Of a stretch of DNA of 10,374 nt, positions 1 to 6,217 are shown one piece after another (positions within the stretch are counted from its first letter, which is position 1; every line of letters begins with the position of its first letter). The stretch spans positions 1 to 10,374 of the forward strand of contig WAQS01000004.1 in NCBI GenBank assembly GCA_015520115.1, in the 5' to 3' direction. The notes beneath the pieces are model-generated. The model was not told the origin of the DNA. It saw only the letters and a list, made by a program, of their open reading frames with translations, and ran no database searches. Source of the stretch: Ferroglobus sp. (GTDB lineage Archaea; Halobacteriota; Archaeoglobi; Archaeoglobales; Archaeoglobaceae). Both the position numbers and the translations under genes were made by a program.

Positions 1-893
1 CTTGCAGCTACCGGCATGTTCGAAGTGTTAGCTATCAGTACGGTTCTCTCCATGAGTGGTTTTCCAGTTCTTGGGTCTTCAAGCTCCGGGAATTCTTCAA
101 GAACTTCCGTCATCTCGTTGCCTCTCTCTCCACATCCAATGTAAACGACGACGTGCGTATCGCTCCACTTCGCAAGCTGGTGCTGGGTTACAGTCTTTCC
201 GCTTCCGAACGGCCCGGGAATTGCAGCAGTTCCTCCCTTAGCAACAGGGAAGAGTGTGTCGAGAATTCTCTGTCCTGTTATTAGCGGAATCTGAGGTGGT
301 AGCTTCTCTCTGTACGGTCTCGGCTGCCTTACCGGCCATTTGTGGTAAAGCTTAAGTTCGACTCCGTTGTCTAAAACAGCCACAGTCTCCTCAACCGTGA
401 ATTTCCCTTCGTAAATTTCGGTTACAACCCCTTCAACGTTAGGTGGAACGAGAATTCTGTGTTCTATAAGCTCAGTCTCCTGAACTGTTCCGATGATATC
501 TCCTCCGCTTACTTTGTCTCCCTTCTTAACCACCGGTTTGAACTCCCACTGCTTTTTCCTGTCCAATGCTGGAGCGTCAATTCCTCTTCCGATGAAGTCT
601 CCACTCGCTTCCTTCAAAGCTGGAAGGGGTCTCTGAACTCCGTCGTAGATTGACTTAAGCAATCCTGGCCCAAGTTCAACGCTCAAAGGCATTCCCGTGT
701 TCTCTACTCTATCCCCCGGTTTAATTCCGGAGGTGTCCTCGTAAACCTGTATGAGCACTCTGTCCCCCACCAATCCAACGACTTCACCCATTAATCTCTC
801 TTCCCCTACTCTACAAACATCGTACATTCTCGCTTTGAGTCCTTCAGCAACGACCAAAGGTCCGGATACACGATAAACCTCACCTACTTCCAT
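1..893 (-). CDS. atpA: A-type ATP synthase subunit A, N-terminal half (partial at window edge)
   Basis: This is the catalytic subunit of the A1 head, which hydrolyses or makes ATP in alternation with subunit B. I translated 297 codons from the ATG at 893; the family is about 580 residues, so the C-terminal half lies beyond base 1. The start [18 protein letters not shown] is the usual N-terminal beta-barrel. Residues of roughly 80-200 hold the insertion typical of A subunits. The Walker A loop GPFGSGKT is at 227-234, and GERGNE follows at 255-260 with the expected catalytic Glu256. The P-loop is uninterrupted, so there is no intein at the site where some archaeal A subunits carry one. The start overlaps the end of atpF by 10 bases and has an AGGTG ribosome binding site seven bases upstream. 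It is the last visible gene of the operon; atpB and atpD are expected next. The identification is secure. Confidence 0.97.
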   Translation of the reverse strand, partial: MEVGEVYRVSGPLVVAEGLKARMYDVCRVGEERLMGEVVGLVGDRVLIQVYEDTSGIKPGDRVENTGMPLSVELGPGLLKSIYDGVQRPLPALKEASGDFIGRGIDAPALDRKKQWEFKPVVKKGDKVSGGDIIGTVQETELIEHRILVPPNVEGVVTEIYEGKFTVEETVAVLDNGVELKLYHKWPVRQPRPYREKLPPQIPLITGQRILDTLFPVAKGGTAAIPGPFGSGKTVTQHQLAKWSDTHVVVYIGCGERGNEMTEVLEEFPELEDPRTGKPLMERTVLIANTSNMPVAA

Positions 894-1189
894 AGGTCAA
901 CACCTATCGCCCTTCTAATTTTCTCCTTCAAAACCTCTACACTACCTTCCCCACCAACTATTACAAAAGTCGGCTCAACACTTTCGTCCATTTCCCTCCT
1001 CAAAGAAATCGGAATTTTATCCAGAAACTCATTTTTAATAACCACGATCCCGACATCTTCTCTTTTCATAACATCCTCAACTGCTTTAACTACCTCCTCG
1101 TCACTCTGAACATCGTAAACATCCCTAATTCCGACAAGCCTGAAACCGACGTTGAAGTCAGGATCGCCGATCACGGCTATCTTCTTCAT
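884..1189 (-). CDS. atpF: A-type ATP synthase subunit F
   Basis: This 101-residue protein is the small central-stalk subunit, which binds subunit D and couples rotor movement to the catalytic head. The N-terminus [21 protein letters not shown] is the family signature: a Rossmann-like beta strand, then the conserved GFRLAG-type loop. The middle ([16 protein letters not shown]) matches the second strand and helix of the family fold, and the length is normal. Its ATG overlaps the atpC stop as ATGA, which implies translational coupling. GGTGG lies four bases upstream of the ATG. Its own stop overlaps the atpA start by 10 bases. Note that in archaeal naming AtpF is not the bacterial b subunit. Confidence 0.95.
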   Translation of the reverse strand: MKKIAVIGDPDFNVGFRLVGIRDVYDVQSDEEVVKAVEDVMKREDVGIVVIKNEFLDKIPISLRREMDESVEPTFVIVGGEGSVEVLKEKIRRAIGVDLWK

Positions 1190-2226
1190 ACTACCACCAG
1201 CTGCTCCTTAATCTCCTCTGCACTCATTCCTTCGGCTTTTCCTCTTGCAATTATCCTCAAATTATCCACTTCAATTTTCTTCATGAGTATGAAAGCGAGA
1301 ACCGGCAGAATCGATAGCGGGAAGTGGTTAGCTCTTGAAAGTACTCTCTTCGCCCACACTTTGTCGAAGAAGACTTCTATCTTCGATAGGGGTTGATCTT
1401 TAATTTGCTTTACCGCTTCGCTGAACCAGTAGTTTTCGAGATTCTTTAGCATGTCCTCGTAATCCATAGCCGCAAGCTTTCTCAATTCGCTTTCGCTCAG
1501 CTGGTATCCTTTCGGAATTATTTTCGCTGCGATTTCTTCTGGAGATGCCCCCTCAAGTTTGAGCCTGAGCAATGTTTTGACGTTCTTTATGTCTATTTCC
1601 ATCCTGATGAAGTCTACAAAGTACATGATATCTATGTTGTCGCTGTGGATCGAGGCAAGGCTGGTGTAGTAGAACTTATCGAGTCTGTCCTCAAACTCGG
1701 AAATCGGACAAGCCCTTGCCAACTCTTCAAGTATCGGATAGTACGGTTTTTTCGCAAACTCCTTTATTATGTCCTCAACGCTTTCCCTTGCGAGTAGCAT
1801 CTTCCAAAATTCCTCGTCGAATTCTCCGGCTGGAACAAGCGTTTTTTCAATCTCTTCCTTCGGGAATCCAAACATTTTACCTCTTATTATGTTTTTGAGG
1901 TTCCAGAAGTCCCACTTTCTGAGGTAATCCACGATCATTTCTCTTGGCAAACCCTTAGATATCCTCACGAGCTTTCTGTAAGTTCTCGTGAGGTTTAGAT
2001 ACAGAGCGTAATCTAAAAGTTCCACGCCACTGTATCTTATCGCGAGTTCATTTATTTCGTTCTTGTACTCGCTTTCCTCTAAGTACCTTATTATTTCGTT
2101 GAGATCCATGTTAAGCAATTTGTTGTACTCGTCCTTCGGGATGAGTTTTCTCTTCATCACTCTTACTCTGGCAACGATGTACGCCCATTCCGCAGCTCTT
2201 GGCTTCCTTATGATCTTTCTCAGCAT
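1186..2226 (-). CDS. atpC: A-type ATP synthase subunit C
   Basis: This 346-residue subunit is the socket that connects the central stalk (D/F) to the membrane c-ring; it is the homologue of eukaryotic V-ATPase subunit d. It is almost wholly helical and soluble, with no membrane span. The N-terminus (WAYIVARVRVMKRKLI, residues 14-29) and the repeated three-lobe pattern, such as DFWNLKNIIRGK near residue 110 and DIKNVKTLLRLKLEG near 215, are typical of the AtpC/NtpC family. The length is normal. The ATG at 2226 follows the atpE stop by two bases, and a GGTGA inside the end of atpE sits six bases upstream, so translation probably relies on ribosomes finishing atpE. It ends in an ATGA overlap with atpF. 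Confidence 0.95.
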   Translation of the reverse strand: MLRKIIRKPRAAEWAYIVARVRVMKRKLIPKDEYNKLLNMDLNEIIRYLEESEYKNEINELAIRYSGVELLDYALYLNLTRTYRKLVRISKGLPREMIVDYLRKWDFWNLKNIIRGKMFGFPKEEIEKTLVPAGEFDEEFWKMLLARESVEDIIKEFAKKPYYPILEELARACPISEFEDRLDKFYYTSLASIHSDNIDIMYFVDFIRMEIDIKNVKTLLRLKLEGASPEEIAAKIIPKGYQLSESELRKLAAMDYEDMLKNLENYWFSEAVKQIKDQPLSKIEVFFDKVWAKRVLSRANHFPLSILPVLAFILMKKIEVDNLRIIARGKAEGMSAEEIKEQLVVV

Positions 2227-2228
2227 AG

Positions 2229-2786
2229 TTACTCACCGAACAGGATCTTGTGAATGTCTTTCATTTTATCCTCAAAAACCTCTTCGACTATGTTATCGAA
2301 GGTCAGATTTATCCTATAACTCCCGTCAGCACTCTCCAAGATTATCCCACCAAGACACTCGATGTTTCCAGCATATTCCATCTTCTTTACGAGCTTTTTA
2401 ACTATCTCCTCATCCTTTTTACTGGAGTAGACCTTGAAACCGTCCTGATCGTACTTGGATATCAGCTTCTTCAAAAGCTCCTCCCTCTCATTCTCGCCCA
2501 TATTTCTTATCTTCTCAATGAGCTTCTCTCTGACCCTCTCAACCACATCTTTTTTCTTAGCTAATTCCTCTTTCTTCATTTCAAGCTTTATCCCTGAAAT
2601 TTCCTGCTTCCTTAGTCTTTCAACTTCTTTTTCCGCTTCAGCCTTAGCTTTCTTGATTATTTCCTCAGCTTTTTCCTTAGCCTCAGCTATTATTTCTTCA
2701 GCCTTTTTTTCGGCTTCCCTTCTAATTTCCGCTATCTCCAGATGACCTTTTCTCGTTATTTCTTCGATTACTGGTTCAAGTGTCAT
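2229..2786 (-). CDS. atpE: A-type ATP synthase subunit E (peripheral stalk)
   Basis: This 185-residue protein forms the peripheral stalk with AtpH and holds the A1 head against rotation. Residues of about 10-85 are a long charged coiled coil made of repeats such as AEIRREAEKKAEEIIAEAKE. The C-terminal half is the globular head-binding domain (KKLVKKMEYAGNIECLGGIILES), in the usual order for the family. The frame is open to a GTG at 2795, which would give 188 residues. I prefer the ATG at 2786 because the sequence before it, GGTGA plus five bases, is a proper ribosome binding site, and the GTG would lie inside that site. It is separated from atpK by 29-38 bases, the largest gap in the operon, and ends two bases before atpC. 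Confidence 0.93.
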   Translation of the reverse strand: MTLEPVIEEITRKGHLEIAEIRREAEKKAEEIIAEAKEKAEEIIKKAKAEAEKEVERLRKQEISGIKLEMKKEELAKKKDVVERVREKLIEKIRNMGENEREELLKKLISKYDQDGFKVYSSKKDEEIVKKLVKKMEYAGNIECLGGIILESADGSYRINLTFDNIVEEVFEDKMKDIHKILFGE

Positions 2787-2824
2787 CCCTTTCACCCTTG
2801 CAAAAAAATTGGAAGGTCGCTGTT

Positions 2825-3040
2825 TTACATGAACATCAGCAGGAACGCTACGACAAGCCCGAAGATGACGATTGTTTCCGGAATAACAGTCATCAGCAAA
2901 CCTCTACCGAAGAACGTCGGGTCCTCTGCCATCGCTCCTACTGCAGCAGCTCCAATTCCCTGCTCACCCAAACCAGCACCAATTCCAGCCAAACCGACAG
3001 CCAAACCAGCGCCAACAGCAACCATACCCTCTATCGGCAT
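2825..3040 (-). CDS. atpK: A-type ATP synthase subunit K (membrane c-ring proteolipid)
   Basis: This 71-residue hairpin of two membrane helices (about 6-38 and 43-70) is the rotor subunit that carries ions through Ao. The first helix is Gly/Ala-rich. The loop AEDPTFFGRG is at 38-47. The second helix holds the conserved ion-binding carboxylate Glu55 in IPETIVIFGLVVAFLL. It is the simple one-hairpin, one-carboxylate form, not the doubled form of eukaryotic V-ATPases and some archaea. Glu26 and Gln27 in helix 1 and Thr56 beside Glu55 could help bind an ion; I cannot decide whether Na+ or H+ is carried. The gene has the strongest ribosome binding site in the operon and lies 15 bases after the atpI stop. 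Confidence 0.96.
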   Translation of the reverse strand: MPIEGMVAVGAGLAVGLAGIGAGLGEQGIGAAAVGAMAEDPTFFGRGLLMTVIPETIVIFGLVVAFLLMFM

Positions 3041-3047
3041 ACCAAAC

Positions 3048-3055
3048 CACCTCCT
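3048..3055 (-). promoter_or_regulatory. Strong ribosome binding site of atpK
   Basis: AGGAGGTG lies seven bases before the atpK ATG and immediately after the atpI stop codon. Eight consecutive bases match the archaeal Shine-Dalgarno consensus; the other genes of the operon have about five (GGTGA, GGTGG, AGGTG) or a weaker match. This fits the need for many c subunits per enzyme from a single polycistronic message. Confidence 0.8.
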
Positions 3056-4999
3056 CTAATCTTCTTTCGTATACCTCCTCTTTCTACCAAACGGGTTGTA
3101 CAAATACCCACCACCTTCAAAGAACTTGACGAAATGCTCAACATAGTGCAATCGTAAGCTCTGCAATCCTGGATCGAGAATTCCAAGAAGCAGATTTATG
3201 AAGTGTCCTATTGCAAAGACGATTACTGCGGCGATGATTCCAGCGATTCCGGAAGGCCAGAGCAGTTCAAAGGCTATGTAGTTGAAGGCTATAGCGAAAC
3301 CTACACTTGCCAAACCTACAGCAAGCAATCGAGCGTAGCTTATCGTGTTGCTGAGCAAAGTCAAGTATTCTATGAGGAACATCGGGCCTTCGCCGATTAT
3401 TGTTAACACAGCCCAGACGATTATGAGGGGTATTGCAGCAATGTAGAAAGCGTTGAGATTGAAAGCCGGAAGCTTGTTTACCGTGTTTACAACGAATCCC
3501 GCTATTATAAATGCGATGCTTATCAACGCAAGCAGCCAGTTGAATTTTTCAAGGATCGCGTGTTTCAATCCATGCTCTTTTATGTAGTTCCTTATTCCGA
3601 AGATGTAACCAAGGCTCATGTGCAAGACTCCGATCCCTATGGTAAGAACGAGTAACGCCGGAGCTTCGTAGAGTCTATTAACGATGGGATGCATTTCTGC
3701 AAAGGTCTTTGCAAGTTCACTTTCTTCACCAAGGAGTTTCAGGAATAGCGACTCGTGTCCAAACAACTCAAAACCGAAAAACTCTCCGTAAATTAATCCG
3801 AAGATAATTGTAGATATCGAAGAATACAGAAGTACCTTAAGCAGAGCTTGCCACCCTTCGCTTAAAAGCTTTTTAGACAACCATAGGGAAAGGAAGAGAA
3901 GAATTAAACCATAACCAATGTCTCCGAGCATGAAACCGAAGAAAATCGGAAAAACGATAGCCATTATCGTCGTAGGATCAACTTCTGTGTACTTGGGAAT
4001 ACCATAAGCAGTCGTAAGAAGTTCGAAAGGCTTTGCAAACTTCGGATTTTTCAAAGCTGTTGGTGGATTCCACTTTTCGTCCTTAATTTCGGAAACAACA
4101 ACTTTTCCTCCAGTTTTATCTTCAATCTCTCTCTTAAATTGCTCGAAGGATTCTTTAGGCACGTAACCGACGATTATGAAAGCGTATTTAGATGTTGCTG
4201 CTTTCAGCGGAAGCTCGGACTTTTCGAGTTCTATACTTAAGTACTCTTCCAATGCGAGCATCAAATCGAGATTCTCTCTTTCGTATTCCTCTATCTCCGC
4301 TCGAAGCTTTTGAATTTCAGCCCTTATTTCTTCTCTCCTCCGAGCGATTTCTTTAAGCCTTTCGTCGAAGTCCTTTACATCGGGAACTGCAAGCTCCCTA
4401 AAAGCGAACTCCTGAAGAACTTTAAAAACTTCGCTTGCATCTTCCTTCTTAACGTAAACAGCTACAACGTATTCGTTCTCGTACGGTTCGACGAATATTT
4501 CAAATTCTTTCGTTATTTCGCTTATCCTTTCAAAAGGATTATCCTTAACCAAACCTACAAAAACGGCTATGTTCTTAAAACCTTTCAAAAGATCTGGGGG
4601 GACTTTAAGCGTTTTAAGCGGGTGAATAACCCTTTCCTCATCATCCAAACTCCTCAATTCGTCTTCCAGCTGCCTTATTCTTGAGTTCTTCTCTCCAATG
4701 ACTTTCTCTATTTCCTCAACTTTTTTGTCAACCACCTCACTTAATTCCTTGACGCTGAAAATTTTCTGAGGAACGTGCGTGTCGGTTTTTATCAGAGAAA
4801 GAGCGGATCTGACCGTGACCAGAAACTTGGAAAACTTCGAAGCTTCTTCAAACGGCTCTCCAACTTTAAAGTACTCGTCCTCTTCAGCGTAGTCCTCAAC
4901 GTGAATTAGATTAAGACGGTGAAGAATTTCCGAAGTTCGCTTGAAGTACTCTTTCGGTCCCACTACCGAAACTTTAACCATTCTTACAGGCTCAAGCAT
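3056..4999 (-). CDS. atpI: A-type ATP synthase subunit I (membrane stator, 'a' subunit)
   Basis: This 647-residue stator forms the ion half-channels against the c-ring. Residues 1 to about 330 are cytoplasmic, with two alpha/beta lobes joined by long coiled coils (about 90-120 and 210-260); they anchor the peripheral stalks. From about 340 there are seven or eight membrane helices. Visible signatures are PIFFGFMLGDIGYG (351-364), SYARLLAVGLA (555-565) with Arg557 at the position of the essential channel arginine, and LRLHYVEHFVKFFEGGG near the C-terminus with the second conserved Arg616. The length is normal. The ATG at 4999 overlaps the atpH stop by eight bases and has a weak upstream site (GGCGATC). 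Methionine 7 is an alternative start but has no ribosome binding site. atpK follows directly. Confidence 0.97.
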   Translation of the reverse strand: MLEPVRMVKVSVVGPKEYFKRTSEILHRLNLIHVEDYAEEDEYFKVGEPFEEASKFSKFLVTVRSALSLIKTDTHVPQKIFSVKELSEVVDKKVEEIEKVIGEKNSRIRQLEDELRSLDDEERVIHPLKTLKVPPDLLKGFKNIAVFVGLVKDNPFERISEITKEFEIFVEPYENEYVVAVYVKKEDASEVFKVLQEFAFRELAVPDVKDFDERLKEIARRREEIRAEIQKLRAEIEEYERENLDLMLALEEYLSIELEKSELPLKAATSKYAFIIVGYVPKESFEQFKREIEDKTGGKVVVSEIKDEKWNPPTALKNPKFAKPFELLTTAYGIPKYTEVDPTTIMAIVFPIFFGFMLGDIGYGLILLFLSLWLSKKLLSEGWQALLKVLLYSSISTIIFGLIYGEFFGFELFGHESLFLKLLGEESELAKTFAEMHPIVNRLYEAPALLVLTIGIGVLHMSLGYIFGIRNYIKEHGLKHAILEKFNWLLALISIAFIIAGFVVNTVNKLPAFNLNAFYIAAIPLIIVWAVLTIIGEGPMFLIEYLTLLSNTISYARLLAVGLASVGFAIAFNYIAFELLWPSGIAGIIAAVIVFAIGHFINLLLGILDPGLQSLRLHYVEHFVKFFEGGGYLYNPFGRKRRYTKED

Positions 5000-5321
5000 T
5001 TTCGATCGCCCTTACAAATTCGTTATAAACGAACTCAACAGCCTCGTCAATTTTCTTCTCTGCCTCCCTAATAAGTTCGCTGATTTCGGCAAGTCTTTTC
5101 TCCTTAATCTCGCTTCTCTCCTTCTCGATCTCAGCTTTCCCCTTCTCGACTATCTCGTTGTATATCTTCTGAGCCTCTTTCTCGGCATCCTCGACAATTT
5201 TTCTTGCCTCTTCCTTAGCAGCAAAAATCCTCCTGTTCGCCTCTTCCTTGGTTTTCTTTATTTCCTCGTCTATTTTCTCTTCAACCTCCTTTATTTTCCT
5301 GAGGATTTCTGTTTTGTCCAT
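4992..5321 (-). CDS. atpH: A-type ATP synthase subunit H (peripheral stalk)
   Basis: This 109-residue protein is nearly all coiled coil (for example KIKEVEEKIDEEIKKTKEEA and ARKIVEDAEKEAQKIYNEIV). It matches AtpH, the counterpart of V-ATPase subunit G, which pairs with AtpE to form the peripheral stalks. Low-complexity coiled coils are hard to identify alone, but the first position before atpI and the length of about 105-110 residues are exactly as expected. The longest reading frame starts with GTG at 5330. I prefer the ATG at 5321 because GGTGA lies five bases upstream of it and would contain the GTG. It is the first gene of the operon, about 50 bases downstream of the TATA-like element. 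Confidence 0.93.
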   Translation of the reverse strand: MDKTEILRKIKEVEEKIDEEIKKTKEEANRRIFAAKEEARKIVEDAEKEAQKIYNEIVEKGKAEIEKERSEIKEKRLAEISELIREAEKKIDEAVEFVYNEFVRAIENA

Positions 5322-5370
5322 GATATTCACCCCAATAACAGTCAGACTGAGAGATTCGAGAATGGGTATG

Positions 5371-5386
5371 TATTTAAGGTTTTTCT
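5371..5386 (-). promoter_or_regulatory. Promoter of the ATP synthase operon
   Basis: Read on the minus strand, this is a purine-rich BRE-like stretch (AAAAACC) followed by the TATA-like CTTAAATA. Transcription would start about 26 bases on, near 5348, giving a leader of about 27 bases before the atpH ATG. A perfect 5-1-5 dyad, CAGTC-A-GACTG, at 5339-5349 covers the predicted start and first leader bases. It could be an operator or chance. The position and spacing are good; no start site has been measured. Confidence 0.6.
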
Positions 5387-5423
5387 TTTTGTCGAACTGA
5401 GAAAGTGTCCTCTTATATTAACA

Positions 5424-5437
5424 AGCTAAAAAAACGA
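5424..5437 (-). terminator. T-run terminator after the unknown gene
   Basis: The minus strand carries seven consecutive T residues (5428-5434) starting nine bases after the stop codon of the upstream minus-strand gene. Short U-tracts terminate transcription in archaea without a hairpin. It probably separates that gene from the ATP synthase operon, which has its own promoter just downstream. Confidence 0.5.
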
Positions 5438-5443
5438 GAATCC

Positions 5444-5752
5444 TTAGCTGTGAAAGTCTTTTTCACCTTTTATACCTATAGCGATGTTGGCTTTGAGGGC
5501 AACCTCGAAGTATTCCTCGTCCGGTTCGAGCAAAACAAATCGTTTTGGAACAGGAATTGCAAGAAATTCTCCAAAATCTTTGTTATTTTCCCCTATGTAA
5601 ACGTTGTAGAACTCTCTCGTTTCCTTATGAAGAAGTAAGTAAACTTCCTTGTTTTCCTTGACAAGCTGCATCAATCTTTTCTTATCTATTTTCTCGAAAA
5701 TCTCGTTACAGATCTCCTCAGCCAACCTCGACGATTCGTCTTCAAGTACCAT
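5444..5752 (-). CDS. Conserved-looking protein of unknown function
   Basis: This 102-residue soluble protein is one I do not recognise. Residues 1-35 are predicted helical and highly charged (MVLEDESSRLAEEICNEIFE). The rest looks alpha/beta, with hydrophobic strands at VYLLLH, FLAIPVPKRFVLL and ANIAIGIKG. There are no membrane spans, no cysteine pairs (a single Cys15) and no catalytic motif I can name. Lys/Glu-rich composition like the neighbouring genes supports real coding, as does a TATA-like element at the right distance. The ATG at 5752 has no ribosome binding site, and the predicted transcript starts within a few bases of it, so it is probably leaderless. It lies upstream of and parallel to the ATP synthase operon but seems to be a separate unit. 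Confidence 0.75.
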   Translation of the reverse strand: MVLEDESSRLAEEICNEIFEKIDKKRLMQLVKENKEVYLLLHKETREFYNVYIGENNKDFGEFLAIPVPKRFVLLEPDEEYFEVALKANIAIGIKGEKDFHS

Positions 5753-5779
5753 TTCAAGAGATGATTCAGAAGGAGGTGG

Positions 5780-5787
5780 TATATATC
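5780..5787 (-). promoter_or_regulatory. TATA-like element of the unknown gene, near-leaderless
   Basis: GATATATA on the minus strand is centred about 31 bases before the ATG at 5752. With the usual spacing of about 26 bases, transcription starts near 5757, leaving a leader of about five bases with no room for a ribosome binding site. Confidence 0.5.
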
Positions 5788-6138
5788 TGTTTCTGAAAAT
5801 TTCAAGATGTCAAAGTGAAGTAGATAGTAATGAGCGAACACGTTTAGAATTCAGAGCTGTTGAAGAATTGCGTCTCTAAGCTTTAAGTATAGAATCCGAT
5901 TGGAAATCGTGGAGAGGCGTAGAAAGACCTTAACTGTTACAGAAATGTCTGCCACACATATTCTTCGCATACAGCAACCTCTATCGCAAATCTTAAGGGT
6001 TTCTGTAGCTCTTGTCGACTTTTTTAATGATCTTTCAAAAACATCTCCTTTTCCCTCAACGCTTACCCTCGTATTCCTCATGAAACTCTACTACACAGCA
6101 GAATTTCCTATGTTGTAAAACTTTCAAGCGCCATATCG
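5788..6138. other. Intergenic stretch without a convincing gene
   Basis: About 350 bases lie between two promoters that face away from each other. Reading frames of 72-76 codons exist on both strands (5851-6081 minus, 5900-6118 plus). They overlap each other, lack good ribosome binding sites, and encode Ser/Thr/Arg/Cys-rich sequence unlike the Lys/Glu-rich proteins around them, so I do not call them. One possible RNA fold is visible: GCGTCTCT (5870-5877) can pair with AGAGGCGT (5913-5920), allowing two G-U pairs, and it encloses a small CGATT-GGA-AATCG hairpin (5897-5909). No tRNA, box C/D motif or CRISPR repeat was seen. Confidence 0.5.
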
Positions 6139-6158
6139 ATAACCGTTAAATTTATATC
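6139..6158 (+). promoter_or_regulatory. Promoter/operator of the CoA ligase gene, copy 1 of a shared 20-base element
   Basis: The sequence is ATAACCGTTAAATTTATATC. It ends in the TATA-like TTTATATC (6151-6158), with the dyad TAAC-C-GTTA just upstream in the BRE position. Predicted transcription starts near 6181, so an ATG at 6170 would be upstream of the message and the one at 6218 is inside it. The same 20 bases occur in the opposite orientation at 8768-8787 before the convergent CoA-transferase gene. A protein bound at the dyad would block access of TFB/TBP, so repression is the simplest reading. Confidence 0.7.
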
Positions 6159-6204
6159 GGTCTTCCCACATGATTAATTGTGACGCCAGCTTGCTTCTTG
6201 CTGT

Positions 6205-6211
6205 GGAGGTG
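6205..6211 (+). promoter_or_regulatory. Ribosome binding site that fixes the CoA ligase start
   Basis: GGAGGTG lies six bases before the ATG at 6218. No such site precedes the in-frame ATG at 6170. Together with the TATA position this settles the start. Confidence 0.8.
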
Positions 6212-6217
6212 CAAGTA

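Noticed and set aside
192..215. Possible intein at the subunit A P-loop
   Set aside because: GPFGSGKT is continuous and the frame runs straight on through GERGNE, so nothing is inserted at this site.
2063..2745. Long plus-strand reading frames opposite atpC and atpE
   Set aside because: They are antisense shadows of Lys/Glu-rich coiled-coil codons, which give Ser/Phe/Leu-rich products; the minus-strand genes are clear family members.
5771..5778. GGAGGTG on the plus strand, looking like a strong ribosome binding site
   Set aside because: No start codon with a lasting open frame follows; the first ATG downstream reads three codons to a stop.
5851..6081. 76-codon reading frame on the minus strand
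   Set aside because: It overlaps another frame of similar length on the opposite strand, has no good ribosome binding site, and its Ser/Thr/Arg/Cys-rich product is unlike the neighbouring proteins. No motif was recognised.
5900..6118. 72-codon reading frame on the plus strand
   Set aside because: It has no promoter or ribosome binding site, no recognisable domain and a composition unlike neighbouring genes; it ends just before the CoA ligase promoter.
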